This document shows positions 12,105 to 24,876 of a DNA stretch of 64,000 bases, one piece after another. This DNA comes from Sipunculus nudus. Taxonomy: Eukaryota; Annelida; Sipuncula; Golfingiida; Sipunculidae. The DNA lies in assembly GCA_026874595.1 (NCBI GenBank), contig CM049310.1, positions 29,945,558 through 30,009,557 on the forward strand, read 5' to 3'. Below the pieces are notes generated by a model. That model was given only the letters and a program-made list of their open reading frames with translations, was not told where the DNA came from and searched no databases. Every line of letters starts with the position of its first letter. Position 1 is the first letter of the stretch. The position numbers and the translations under genes are program-made.

Positions 12105-13005
12105 ATTGGAAACTGTCTTCAATCTCATCTTGAGCCAGTGAGGAAAAGCATAGAGTGCCAACTCACTCTTTAACTGATAATCTTAACCAAATTAACATTA
12201 ATCTTATGATTTACAAAATAGGCAGCTGCCTTAGAAACATATTTGATTGAGTGCTAATTTCAGCCTTGTGCTTTGGGAATGGTTTACTCAAACATGAACC
12301 TCCAAGCTGTCTGTTCTGGTCTGAGTATGATGAACTCTGACTCAGCCAGACAAGCATGAAGAGTCAAACACAAAACAAACAGTAACACTTCCTGGCACGT
12401 CATGGGTCAACAAATTAGCCTGGCCCTATGCCCCTGACCTTCGCCTGTCACAATATTTTACAACACACACTTCCTCTAAAAGTCCTTCCTCCTGACGGTC
12501 TTCTTTCCTTTTTTTCTGTTTGCATAAGATATACAACAAGGATATGAAGCATTTATTTCCTGTGCATGCGGGCATTATAACATTAACACAACACATCATT
12601 TACTGCCTAAAAATAACACAAGACTACCCTTACAATACATCCAAATCATTTACAAGTTTAATAAGCAGCAAAATTTTAACTCAAGTGACCCCTAAGTCAT
12701 GATGCTCAGCTGCATATAATAAGTGCAGGCCTTAAAAGTTATGAAATTGTGTAATTCTTGGTGACTGGTTGGTTTGTAATATTCACAATTGACTTTTTCC
12801 TTTAGAATAATTGGTATTCCAGATAAAGGGTAATAGGCTTTAAAATTAAAGACAAATTAAACCATTATAAGATCCACATTCATCAAAAATATTTAAGAAC
12901 ACAGACTGAATGAAAGATTTGCTGCACATAGTACATATTATATGTTAACCAGCATGCTACATACAAGGAAGATCCACTCACTTACATTATAGGTAGACAA
13001 GGGTA
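12105..13005. other. noncoding, nothing recognised
   Basis: AT-rich sequence without a supported feature; probably intronic. Confidence 0.5.
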
Positions 13006-13013
13006 TTTTAATT

Positions 13014-14410
13014 CAGGGTTGGTTTTCTTCCGGAAAAAATGTATTTCTTCTGAGACATTGGGAGAAATTGGAGGAAATGGGGTTTCCTCAACTTTCTTCC
13101 GGAAGTATTGGATGAAAGGAAAATTTAGTGGACAATAAGAATGATAGTGTGATTTACAAAAATCAAAATAGATATTTGAACTATTTCTTTTGAATAAAAT
13201 TAAACAATATGACTTTTAATCAGTTCACAGGAACAATGCTCTGATCCATCTTAATATAATTCTGTTAGTTTTATTCTAAAAGTATTGCCAAAATTGCAGC
13301 TGATTGTTGTATTTCAACTATTTAAGTATGTAGTGTTGCATAATATGTGTTGACATGTTAACAAAAGATTCTTTTTTTTAATATCTACTTGTATTTACAT
13401 GTAGGTTAGAGGAAGTTTTCTGTATTTGCAATTAGTTCTTACCAAATTTGTGTCACTCAGCAATGTTACTTTTGTATGATAGAGAATTACAAATTGATAT
13501 ACTACAATTTTCTCATCTTGTATCTTAACAATCAAGTGCATAGCTGACAGGGTGCATGCAGTGATGCATACTCATTCACTTAACTAGGGTAGAATCTAAA
13601 TCTACCCGGTAGTATGCAAACTGCACTTCCTACAAAATAGAACACAATTAATAGCTTGTTTGTGTATGACTTAACAATATAAATATCCTGTGTGATATTA
13701 CACTTCGACTAATCAGTGATCTGCAGTTGAACTTACAATTATCACATCTAAATTCATGCATCTTGGCAATAACTTTTTTAAGTTCCATTGTTAATCACAG
13801 TGGAGTACAATCGGTACCTGTCAGTAATCTACATCTAAGTTACCACAAAGCTACGATAGCAAAACACCAATGTTCTCAGCCCTGCAAACACCAAGTCTAT
13901 TTCTGAGCTTGTTGTGAATTATGCAAAAACAAGGAAATACCTACAAAAATATGAGAAACCCTATCTCTGTACATGAGGATCTGCTGGGTAATTACATGTT
14001 ATATAACAAGGAGCAGTTTGACTGTTTGATTAGTATAGTGGATGAAACACTGTTAATTTTGACATATTGGCTTATCCATACCCTGCCTGTGCAGTCAGGG
14101 GTAACTGGAGTGAAGCTGCACTTTTTTCGGTAATCACCTGGTAATCATTGCATGATCAATGGACTGATTTCTGTGGCAATTAATTTTGAATTGTGTCACA
14201 GATAACACTATATGTTAATATAAACCTTTATAAGTTGGAACAGACTATGTTTAAGCAGGATAAAGTTGAAAATTTATTAGTTTTAAATATTCTCACATAA
14301 AATTTGAAAGTTTCTTCCGGAAGAAATGGAGGAAACTATTTCTTCTGAACCGGAAGTTTCCGGAAGTTTCCAAGGAAGAAACCGCCTCTTGGAAGAAATT
14401 GCCAAACCTG
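13014..14410. mobile_element. hAT-superfamily DNA transposon, non-autonomous
   Basis: Left end CAGGGTTGGTTTTCTTCCGG, right end CTTGGAAGAAATTGCCAAACCTG (its complement starts CAGGTTTGGCAATTTCTTCC). The flanks carry a perfect 8-bp target duplication TTTTAATT (13006-13013 and 14411-14418). Subterminal regions are crowded with TTCCGGAAG motifs on both sides. The interior is AT-rich with no transposase frame I can recognise; the 70-codon frame at 13921-14133 has no supporting motif. Confidence 0.88.
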
Positions 14411-14418
14411 TTTTAATT

Positions 14419-15575
14419 TAAAAAAGGAGATATAGATGCTGCACACATGCACAATGAAAATGTTGGCATGTCATTTTCTTACATTACCTGTGTCACAGAA
14501 AAATTGTATTAGAGCAACCAAAAAGAAAAAAACGTTCTGTAAACAAAGAGTTAAAAAAAGTAATATTCATCACTTTCCCTTTATCTTAAGAAAAGAGTGA
14601 TTATTTAGAAAAAGAGGACTGCACCACCCCAAGTACACCACGACCATATATCAGAGCAAACAATGATGTCAGACAGACCCTGACTTATCAGTCTGCCTTT
14701 GGTCCGGATGTCCCTCTTCTCCAGGTAACTAACAGGTAAACACTCAGGTAAGTACTAATATGTCTGGACCAACGCTCTTCTTGTACTTACAAAGATGTGA
14801 CATGTCCCAGATGTTGTAACCCTCAAACTTTTTCGAAAAAAAATTATATAAAAAATACCCTGAAGACTGGACTGAAAATAAGGCTTGTTGGGATATAATT
14901 ATTTATCCATTTTTTAAGGAACCAAAACTATATCCTTTTGATAAAAGGAGAAATGTGTGTTTTTTTTTTTTGCTTACACAAAGAATATTTTCAAACTGTC
15001 CTTTTTTTAACAAATTCTGATGAAAATTGGGATTAAATAAATACAATATTATGTGGCCTATTTCCTGCAGCACTGGCTGCTTTTTAAGGGGTCAAAGGGA
15101 ATCACTCATATAACACCAAAGAAAATCGTGGGTTTAATTTTCTTGAGAAAAATTATCACTCTGGGAAAATTGCTGTTTGTGGTATCTCCTAGATAAAATA
15201 ATAATAAATGATATTACCATCAGACAAGACAGACACTTTGTACTAAGCTTAATTTATTAAGTTACCAGGCATAGTTTTAAAAGCTTTTATTTTGTCTTTT
15301 ACAGAGAGGCTATTTTGTTAGGATCCTGAATTTAAATGCCTCATATATCGCAGTTACTATTTTGTTTACTCTCCCAACATACCAGTAGTAGAGCCTCTTA
15401 AAGCGAACATGAACAGCTAAACATCACTGTATTTTAACTCGATTAACCAAAACAAGAAGAAGCACAAACATACAGGTGGCTGTTTATGTTTTGGAACAAA
15501 AGTCACGGCTGCCTGGAGATGATACCACGGTTCCCGAGTCGAAACTACCTTGGTACAAGCACCACAATTGCTTAC
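14419..15575. other. noncoding, nothing recognised
   Basis: Several A- and T-runs; no supported gene or transposon end. Probably the 5' part of the minus-strand gene's long first intron. Confidence 0.5.
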
Positions 15576-15960
15576 CTGACCGTTATAAAGTTCTCTCGAT
15601 ATAAAGTATTATCAACTTCCGTCGGTGTTGATGCTATCCCGCTGCAAGATGCTTTAAATATCAGCGTGTATTTCCTTTGTTCCTGGCGTGACTGTGATTT
15701 TATGAGCTAACTGCGGGACATGTAAACAAAAACATGAACGTGCAACAGGTCTGGCCAATAGGGCATTACGTAACACAGGGTATCTGGCAGCTGTGCCCAT
15801 GTCACGCGAAATTGTATTGGCTGCTTGCCATTTTGCCGAAAAAGGCCGGAGATGATCGGCAACCTTCGGCACTGTGAAAACGCGCTAGGTTGATTTAATT
15901 GTGTCTTTCTTTTGTGACATTTACTGGAGCGTAACCTCCCGCCCACGACCTGGTGCAAAG
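15576..15960 (-). promoter_or_regulatory. probable promoter and 5' untranslated first exon
   Basis: This block is clearly richer in CpG than its surroundings. On the minus strand it ends in a consensus donor GGTCAG|GTAAGC (GT at 15575-15574). Minus-strand sequence also has a YY1-like CAAAATGGCAAG near 15837-15826. No long frame with good context runs through to the donor, so the exon is likely untranslated. Splicing to the acceptor at 592-591 would place the start codon in the next exon. That link is inference; other exons could intervene. Confidence 0.4.
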
Positions 15961-17254
15961 AAGTCGCGTCCTTAGTTTTATAATTCAGAGCTTTAAATCA
16001 AAGGAGAATGGTGCATACTATGTTAAACAAAATACAGAACACCTTTAGACTAATCCATCTATTAATCAATATGGTTCAAATAATTTCTATAAGATTTTGC
16101 CTGATGGTAGGGACTTATCCAGGGTAAAGGCCGATAAAAACATGTTTTTTTTATTACAGAAAAATCCTAATATACAGCGACATGTAAATTATTTTAATTA
16201 TAAATTTTCAGTTTAACTGAAGAGATTATAAGTCCTTATTTTGGCCTTAATTTTATAGAAAAAAGTAATTAATATTAATTTTAAGGTTTGTAGGCTTAAG
16301 CTGGCGTTGCAGCCCTCACAACCATCCCATCCCCGGGATCCGCCTATGTTGCTACTCCATTATATATTGTATTGATTTTGTTATAGCCTTGTCATAATGG
16401 TTTTACGGGTATTGTAGTAAATTAACCTATCAGATCAGTGCAGTTAAATTTCTACCATTGGCCCCGGGCTGGAGGCGGAATTGACCCAGTTGTGGCTCTG
16501 TATATAGTACAGAGCCATGCACAACTGGGTCTAGAGGCAGAATTGTCCAAATCGAGACTGGAGCCAGGTCTACAATCGGCCTTTCACCTTTCGCTATTCC
16601 TGAATAGCCTCAATTTAATCACAAAGTCGGGTCACATGGCCAAAAAAACCTAGTTATTATTTAGAGCAGGCTTGCGGGTCGAACAGATAACAAACAGAGC
16701 AAAAATTCCGTCCGCATTTTAAACATTTGAAGGTTGATTGAGTTATGACAATATGTTATATAAATATGGGTCACGGGGCTAAGCTCTCTAAGTGGGTTAT
16801 ATCATTTACCAAATAGGAAAGACAATGTTCAGTTTGATTTTTACACACTTCTTTAAATATTCAGGAGAGGAGCTACTTATGTATGTCAATATATAGTCTG
16901 TATTATACATGAATCGTAATCTTTTTCTAAGTTCTCACTTCTCAGTAACCTAGTGAACCCACACAGTGCCTCAATCCATTTAATTTTACATTAAAGATGG
17001 GGAACCTGTTACGGTCTCTGTTGGTGGTAATGAACTCTAAATACCAGGGAAAATAAAATTTCATATGCTGATCTCGAGTGTTGCATCATATAGGGTGTAT
17101 TATTATACAGAAAACATAAATCCTTTGTGAGGTCCAGAATATAAAAACAGTTCATTACCAGAAAAAGGGCATTCTACAAGCGATTAAAGGTATATCGGCC
17201 AAATTGCTGAGGCATCAGAGATGCCCAAGTATCCGAAGACATGGATAGACGAAA
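15961..17254. other. noncoding intergenic stretch
   Basis: No gene supported. It contains the hairpin at 16484-16530. The 71-codon plus frame at 16438-16653 spans that hairpin and is probably fortuitous. Confidence 0.5.
16484..16530. repeat. inverted repeat hairpin
   Basis: ACCCAGTTGTG then GCTCTGTA, a 5-base loop TATAG, then TACAGAGC, CAT and GCACAACTGGGT. The arms pair over about 19 bp with one small bulge. Confidence 0.85.
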
Positions 17255-18215
17255 CTAAAGACTAATGTAGGTGTCACCGCCAGTCATGCGTACAAGATAA
17301 TTCCATCCCAAATTTATGCACAAACAACATTTAAGGCCGATACATGAAACCACTCTTGAGATGAATGCATAAATGTATTTTAAAAAAGCATGATGGTAGG
17401 TTGTGCCACAAGGCTTGTGTACAAGATGGAGATATCCAAGATCTATAGACATGCAAAATCTTAAGCCGATACGGCAAATTACTCCTGATTAAAGGGCATA
17501 AATGTATAAGCATGCAAATTTTTGGGCTGATACATCAATCCATTCCTGAGATATGAACGATTTTCATCCAAAGCAAACGGACGGATGGACGCCACGCGAA
17601 CATTATGTGGCCGGGGGGGGGGGGGGGGGGGGGCACGCCCACTAGTCTTGCGTACAAGATGGAAGTATCTAAGGTCTCTGGACATGCACAATGTCAGGTC
17701 AATACGGGGCAAACCACTCCTGAGAAAAGGGCATCAATATATTCTACGAAAACGGAAAGGTAGGTTGCGCCACCTGTTTATGAGAAAACACTCCAAGATG
17801 GATGAACATGCCAAATTTCAGACCAATACAATGAACCACTTCTGAGATATGAGTGATTTTCACGCAAAGCAAATGCATATATGGAAGCCACGCAAATATA
17901 CGACTACAGATGGAGCCACCAGTCTTAAGTACGATATTGAATCATCATCTATGTTCATGCACAATTTTAGCCGAATACATTGAACCACTACTGAGATATA
18001 GGCTGCTATCACTTAGACACCAAGATTAATACTGCATGAGAAGGATTGCAGGTGGCGCCATCAGTGTTTTTATGCACCAGTACACATGTGACCGAATAAT
18101 AATGCTCGGTTTCGGAAAGTTCAGCCCAAGAGTCTAAATTGAGCTCTCCGGAAACAAATGCGGCGGCGGCGGAACTCTCGTGAAAACAAAGTATCCGAAA
18201 AACTCTGTTATAAAT
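17255..18215 (-). mobile_element. Helentron-like repeat copy, reverse orientation
   Basis: Diverged tandem units of about 150 bp share CCACTCCTGAGA, CATGCAAAATCTTAAGCC and TTGTGTACAAGATGGAGATA-type text. They are the reverse complement of the units in 24018-27383 and 41476-42608. The right end (GCGGCGGCGG, then AAAACAAAGTATCC, 18160-18200) matches the reversed 5' end of those copies. A run of 21 G interrupts one unit at 17613. No coding capacity. Confidence 0.65.
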
Positions 18216-18465
18216 AGGTGTGTAGTATTTCTTTCGTGTACTTTAAAAATTGAAGAATGGGTTCAAAGTCACACAGCTGACAACATAACAAATATCTGTG
18301 ACTGTAACAGGCACCACTAGTAACATCCCTCTCCCTATGAAGCAACTATGCAGTAAGGAGACTGGCTGGTTTGATACAATCACCAACAGGTGATGCAGTT
18401 AAAAATGGCATAATTGTATACCATTCTTCTAAAACGTCTGAAACTTGTCGAGTTTTGGGGCAGTT

Positions 18466-18936
18466 ACATTCACATTATGTAGGCTGAAAGATAGGTCTAT
18501 ATGACATTTACATTATGTAGGCTGAAAGCCAGGTCTATTTGACATTCACATTTTGTTGGCCGAAATCCAGGTCTACATGACATTCACATTATGTATAGGC
18601 TGATATCCAGGTCTACATGACATTCACTTCATGTAGGCCGATATCCAGGTCTATTTGACATTCACATTTTGTTGGCCGAAATCCAGGTCTACATGCCATT
18701 CACATTATGTATAGGCTGATATCCAGGTCTACATGACATTCACCTCATGTAGGCCGAAATACAGGTCTATATGACATTCACATCATGTAGACTGAAATTC
18801 AGGTCTATATGACATGGACAGTATGTAGGCTGAAATCCAGGTGTTTTTGACATTCGATCACAGTATGTAGGCTGAAATCCAGGTTTATATGACATTCACA
18901 TCATGTAGGCTGAAATCCAGGTCTATATGACATGAA
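18466..18936. repeat. 40-bp minisatellite
   Basis: About twelve units of 38-42 bp with the core TATGTAGGCTGAAATCCAGG then TCTATATGACATTCACAT. Units vary (ATGTATAGG insertions, TTTTGTTGG variants) and some adjacent pairs repeat as two-unit blocks, suggesting higher-order duplication. Confidence 0.9.
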
Positions 18937-19730
18937 GATTAAATCTAAGGAGGCCAATGAAAAGATTTGTTCCCAGTTCTAAACTGGAGGTAATTTTTGT
19001 TGATGTTAAAAAACCTTTTTTTTTAGAAAAAAAAAATGACAAAATGTTAATACGATTTTGATCACATAGTTTGATATCAACTAAAACTAGTTATATCTTA
19101 AAATGAATTGTATAACTCGTACTGATTCGCTGGCCAATTCTGAACATTATATATATTATACAGTTTTCGGATAAATCGAATACAAACTACATTTTTGATT
19201 AATTGCTTTCAGTTTTCAAAATGTAAAAGCTTAATGCCATATGTGTGTATGATATGAAAAAAAAGTTCAGCAGTGAAAACAAGAAATACAAGAATTAGGG
19301 ACATCTATCTGTACGTTGAATGTCGGATTCGTATATAGGTCAAACGGTTTCAAAACGTGCCCTGTTTAAGAACGGCCAGACGTCAGCTGGACTATAATAC
19401 CTACCTATCAATAAAGGGGGTTCTTTGACCCCTGACTGTAAGACCACATGGTTCGAGATGATGGTGATCTTTTACTAGGTGACCTGACCCAGCACGGAGA
19501 GGCCGTTTGTGTTCCAGTTCTCCTTTCAACACACACACACACACACACACATATGTATATATATATGATCTTATGTAGTAAATTATCCATCGTGGACATT
19601 TTTAGCACGGAAAAAGTAAACGAATTAATAAAAGCAGAGGGTTCATTTATAATTTATTGGACAAACTGTTTTTTAAGTAAACAATTACCATAATTTTTTT
19701 ATTGAAACGATAAAATCAGCACAAATTTAA
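18937..19730. other. noncoding, with a CA microsatellite
   Basis: AT-rich. (CA)n occupies about 19529-19551, followed by a short TA run. No gene supported. Confidence 0.6.
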
Positions 19731-19766
<36 letters not shown>

Positions 19767-19939
19767 TTATTTTATAACCCGTCAAATACACCAGAAATAA
19801 ACACTGAACATGACTAAAAGGTGACAAATGGAATGATATTAGTTAAATTAGCAATGAATAAAAACAAAATTAATTCCAAACTTAAGTTTAAAACAATATA
19901 AAACGTTTCAAGAGAATTATATCCCAAATACATGGACTA

Positions 19940-21052
19940 CAATATCCGTAAAACTGTCTGAACAAAAGGTTTCAGATGGGATTTAAAAGCTGACAGACTT
20001 GATCGTGATCGCAGGTACTGCGGTTATTCATTCCAAACTTTAAGATTAGCTCGGCAAAAGCTCTCGATGACCTTGTGAATGGGACATTTAAGAGATCCTG
20101 GCGGGTAGAACGAAGCTTATATTATATAAATGAAAATACGCCGTAATACACACACTATGATCTGAGCCTCCACCAGCATTTAAGTTTATAATCAGACCTA
20201 TGTTCCTGACTACAGCAGTTGCCGTAACGTCATGGTCTCCGATATGTAGAACAGGACAGCTGAGCCTCTTTGAGATATGTTTAGAAAATATTTATAGGAC
20301 CTTTGTTTTTTAACCATTCATTTTTAAACTCTTGAGGTTCACCCATTGGCGAACTGAGCATATACAGTTCTCAACTTCTTGAATTTTCCTGTTCATGTCC
20401 TCGGGCTTGAAGGTGACATATAGCTGAGTGTCTTCTGTATAAAAATGATAGCCCATTCCATGCATGAGAAGCAGTTAGCCAAGAGAAGCTGTATATATGA
20501 TAAAAAGAATTGGTCCAAGGAACGATCCTTGAGGTACCCCACACTGCAGGGTTCTCGATTTTGACCACTCATTTCGAAATGATACAAACTGTTGACGATG
20601 TGTGAGATAAGAAATGAACCATTGTAGAGCTGTGCCATTAATACCGAGATTTTCAAGCAAGGTTAGATGCTGGGAATTGTCAACGGTGTCAAAAGCAGCT
20701 GAAAAGTCCAGAAGACCGAGCAGCACTGCTCTCTGGACCCGAACAGCATTTATGAAATCATGCTGGATCGTACTAAAGCTGTCTCCGTGCTGTGGTTTGT
20801 CCTATATGCGGACTGCAATGGCTCTGCAAGATCATTTTCTGCTAGGTAAAGGTTGAGACGAGCTGCCACTACCCTTTCCAGCACCTTAGACAAGAAAGGC
20901 AAGTTAGATACAGGCCTGTAGTTGCTCAGTACATCACGGTCAAGGACCTTGCCCAGAGAAGGTTTCATCAAGAGTGGTGTGACTTGAGCCATCCTGAAGG
21001 AAGTTGGAACAAAACCTTTAGACAAGGAGGGGTTGATGATATCTGTGAACAC
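19940..21052 (-). pseudogene. LINE reverse transcriptase, broken
   Basis: Successive minus-strand frames carry SNYRPVSNLPFLSKVLERVV (near 20940), QSAYRTNHSTETAL (near 20800), the motif A equivalent DFSAAFDTVDNSQHL (near 20690), motif B GVPQGSFLGPILF (near 20530) and motif C altered from YADDTQLY to YTEDTQLY (about 20440). A C-terminal FKSHLK-like block with RAFAEL before it lies near 20070-19950. At least three frame changes and an aspartate-to-glutamate-type change at the active site show it is dead. L2 clade is the best fit from the DFSAAFDTVD and QSAYR.xHSTETAL wording. Confidence 0.85.
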
Positions 21053-21474
21053 ATCAAGGCATTTTTTTTCAAGAGAGCTGTCGGAATAGGATCAAGTTTA
21101 CTGTTCTCAGTATACGTGAGGACATTATGATCTTACAAAGTTCATTAGATGATACTTGAGATAAAATCCTTTGTGAACTTGTCGTCTACAGGGAAGTTTC
21201 TTCAGAAGAACAGACACTTGAGCAATATTGTTCAGAGCAAAACGGATGTTGTCGATCTTTTCCTTGAAATAGCTGGTGAAGGTATTGACAAGGTCACTAC
21301 AGGTTGATTTGATGGCAGTGTAGCCACTTTATTTCGGTGTATTGACAATACCGAAGAGTTTCTTTTGATCATAACTATTTTCAGATATTACTAAATTATA
21401 ATACACTTTCTTAGCTGCACATATCTTGGTGTTAACAAGCTAATTTTTTTTCTGAAGATATCCCTATGAATTGG

Positions 21475-22360
21475 TTACCAAGTCTTACGCCAATGTCTCC
21501 TAGACTGCTTTGCCTCCCGTGTGTCCTCGGTGTACCACTCAGTCTGTCCCAGAGCTGGAATTCTGCGCGTCTTTATTGGTGCATGTTTATCAATGATGCC
21601 ACTTAAGACGTTATCATACAAAATGACACTAGAGTCAACGGAGATATTCCCACGTATGGATGACGGGGCTGAATGACTAACGTCAAGTTTGAATTCACCT
21701 TCCTGTACTTCGCTTCTTGTCAGGTACGGATCAAGAGGAGGGGTTTGAGGGTCGACCCCCCACCCCCCGCTCTCAAACAACGACCTTCTTTAACAATTTT
21801 TATGCACGACACCCGTTGACCCCTCCCTGCAAAAATCCTGGGTCCGCACCTGTTTGTACAGTACTAGATTTCATGGGGACAGAAAGCTGACAAAAGACAG
21901 GAAAATGGTCCCCAAAAGCAATGATCATATGATGATATTACATGCACCAAGGTATCATCGCCCCTGGTTAGCACTTAATCACCAGTAACCGTCAATTGAT
22001 CAGGGGACATGGAGAGCTTTTCCATAAATTACTCTATATCTGAATGGAATATATTGTAGGTCATTCTTTTTGATGGTGGTGGACCATAAATGGCCACAAG
22101 CCTACTCCAGTCCCTCGAAAGAATCTTATTGCTTTGTAGCTGATGATGTTATACGTGTGACAGTAAGACTGTTTATGTGAATGATGGTTACGCCTCCACC
22201 TCTACCCTTGCTCAGCAGTTGATGAATGCTGCATCCCGGAGGCAGAAGTTCGGTTATTATGACATTATCACGGGCCTCTCTTTTTTAGCCAGGTTTCTGT
22301 CAGAATCATAACACCCAGAGAGTGATCAGTGATGAAGTCCTGTAGGAGGGAAGCTTTATT
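21475..22360 (-). pseudogene. LINE apurinic-like endonuclease and linker, broken
   Basis: Minus-strand fragments match the order expected of an L2/CR1 endonuclease. DHSLGVMILTETWL (about 22340-22283) corresponds to the TETWL motif, PPGCSIHQLLSKGRGGGV (about 22245-22190) to the region with the GGRGGGV motif, and GDHFPVF (about 21915-21895) to the catalytic histidine block. The linker DKHAPIKTR...WYTEDTREAKQSRR (about 21600-21490) follows. The pieces lie in different frames separated by stops, so no functional protein can be made. The family role is target-site nicking during target-primed reverse transcription. Confidence 0.8.
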
Positions 22361-22480
22361 ACACACAGAACAAGAACTGAGCAAACATAGTTTCATTGGT
22401 TTTAAGGAGTCGCATTTTTATTCCTTTTTCCAAGGTCAGATTAGTTATGTTGCCCTTGAACTTGCACCAGAATGTGATGG

Positions 22481-23957
22481 TTCATCTCCTGAGTTGTTTA
22501 GATAGGGTTGAGTAAGTACTGACCTACAATTTCCAGTGAGTAGAGTGGAATTCGACGGCTACTAACCCTTTTGTTCCTCTGTGTGTGGCATTCACAATAC
22601 TTTCCCAGTCTTTCAATACACACCTGGTGACACAAGGGTCAGTGGCCTGTTATGTTTAAATGTTGGCCAGCAGGCTGAACAACTGAGCTCTGGTCAACAA
22701 TCGTCCATTACCAAAATTTTATTAAATGGTCATAAAAAACATTTAAAAATATGAAATATCCTGAATGTTCAGTGAAACAAAAAATCCAAAATAAATTCTT
22801 AAACAGTCTTTCAATCAGTTAATATTTAACCGATGTTCTACATCCATGGATTATAGATCATTAAGAAGTTTTATTTCTCGGATCAGATTCTATTACATTT
22901 GGGCCACAAAGAAGGTTCTAGATATCCCGCAGGGCCTCCAGTTGGTAAACCAGGTACCGTCACTCATGTGTGCAATTGATTCACCCCATGCAGACGAAAT
23001 GAGGACCCACATATTATATGTGATCATGAATTTATAATAAAACATCCGCAATCATGAAGAGCACTGCTGCGCTGCATATACACTGTATAAATTAAAATCA
23101 CGGCAGTTATTACAATGATAACCAAAACATTTAGTAAACTACACACAAGAGAACATCTTTTAGGCCTAAACACCACAGGTTTTTCCCAGCTCTAATCCGT
23201 GCTCCCTGCATTTGTTCTATAAATTGATTACCATATTTTAAGGACATGTTACGAAAAAAAACATACAATATATATATAACAATTTCTCCATAATTTTTGT
23301 CAACTTCCTTTTATTAATTTATTATATACATGTTCTGCAACAAAATCCGAGTAACGCATTGAAAAACTTTGAGAAAATCTGCCCTTTTTCAACATTTGAA
23401 TTCTCCAGCTTGTAATTCAAAAGTTATCGTTTTAGAACGGTTCAGATTGTCCATAATTCTTTTAATTATACTGTATCTGACTTTGATAGGCACACACAAG
23501 TAAACCCACTGCCATGCCCTGGATGTTAATTCTATAAGTTCAAAGAACATGTATTATTGCCTTGAGGCAGGTCATGTCACATGAGAAAACCATGGGTATG
23601 CATGTAACACGTGCGACTGGAGATAATTCAGACATACTCGGGCTGATAATGGTTACCAGTCGTTCTATAAACTACAAACGAGGGCATATTAACATTCTGT
23701 GTTTTATGTACAACAACCGCCCCGGCAGCCATTCAACCACCCATGCACTATTAGGAGACGATGGGACTCGTATGTCATGTATATAAGCAGATGGGGCTTA
23801 ATGAGAAATTTATTTTACGTGCATTTCACTAGCTGTTAGGGTTAGTAATTGTTATGTAAAGATTTATTAATACATAGACAATGTAACTGGTTCAGAATCA
23901 AGCAGTTTTAGACTCTAGAGCTTAAAAAAAGAACCGTGAGGAAAAGGCTTACCCATG

Positions 23958-23959
<2 letters not shown>
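22481..23959. other. noncoding, nothing recognised
   Basis: Mixed composition without a supported gene or repeat terminus. Short frames near 22846-23037 and 23562-23786 lack coding character. Confidence 0.5.

Positions 23960-23992
<33 letters not shown>
23960..23992. repeat. (GA)n microsatellite
   Basis: Uninterrupted GA dinucleotide from 23960 to 23992. Confidence 0.95.
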
Positions 23993-23994
<2 letters not shown>

Positions 23995-24876
23995 TTCAAG
24001 AGCACCACGCTATTATTGTACCCGCCAAAACAGATATTTGCGGATACTTTGCTTTACGCGCGATGTTTCTGAAACAAGGCTTAATTATTGGTTCACGTGA
24101 ACTGGTGCCTAACAAAAATTTGTGGCGCCGCATGCATTCCTTTTGCCCGCAGTGTCAACCTGTGCATCTTAGAGATTATAGACCATATCTCAGGAGTGGT
24201 TCAAGGTATTGGGCTGATATTGTGGATGTCCATAGATCTTGAATACCTTCATCTCGTACTCAAGACAAGTGTCGCCATCTGCATTCGTTATTGTGTGGCG
24301 TCAATCCGTGCGTCATTTATGCGTCTCAGTTAATAGCCCATATCTCGGGAGTGGTTCAATGTATTTGGTTGAAAATGTGCATATCTACAGATCTTGGATA
24401 CCTCCATTTCGTACTCAAACCAACGACGACAACTGCAGTCATTTTGTGCGTTTGCTTATGGTGAAATTCACTAATATCTAAGGAGTTTTTCAATGTATTG
24501 GTCTGAACTTTGGAATGCCTATCCCTTTTGGATAGTTTTATCGTAGGCCAGACAGGTGGCGTTATCTACCTTCCTTTTTTCTTGTAGATTACGTTGATGC
24601 CCTTTTCTCACGAGTTGTTCCGTCCTGAAATTTTGCATGTCCATAGATCTTGGATACTTCCACACAAGTCTGTTACCGCCATCTACATTCGTTTTCACGT
24701 AGCATCTGTCCATGAATATGTTTTGGGTTAAAATTGTGCATGTCTCAGGAGTGTATGGATGTATCAGGCTGAAATTTTTCATGTTTATCCGTTATGGATA
24801 TCTTTGTCGTAGACCAGACAGATGGTGCAACCCACCGTTCCGTTTTCGTAGAATACATTGATGCCCTTTTTCAGGA

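Larger units (their letters stand above)
19731..22480 (-). mobile_element. L2/CR1-type non-LTR retrotransposon, decayed
   Basis: Endonuclease, RT and C-terminal motifs occur in the right order on the minus strand, followed by a 3' end made of (TTA)n, seen as (AAT)n at 19731-19766 on the plus strand. Short 3' microsatellite tails instead of poly-A are usual in the L2/CR1 group. The copy is broken by many stops and frameshifts and is old. The 5' limit near 22480 is approximate; the endonuclease N-terminus is missing or unrecognisable. Confidence 0.85.

Noticed and set aside
15654-15958. Minus frames of 72 and 83 codons in the CpG-richer block
   Set aside because: They do not run to the splice donor at 15575 in a frame consistent with the downstream exon and have poor start context; 5' untranslated sequence is more likely.
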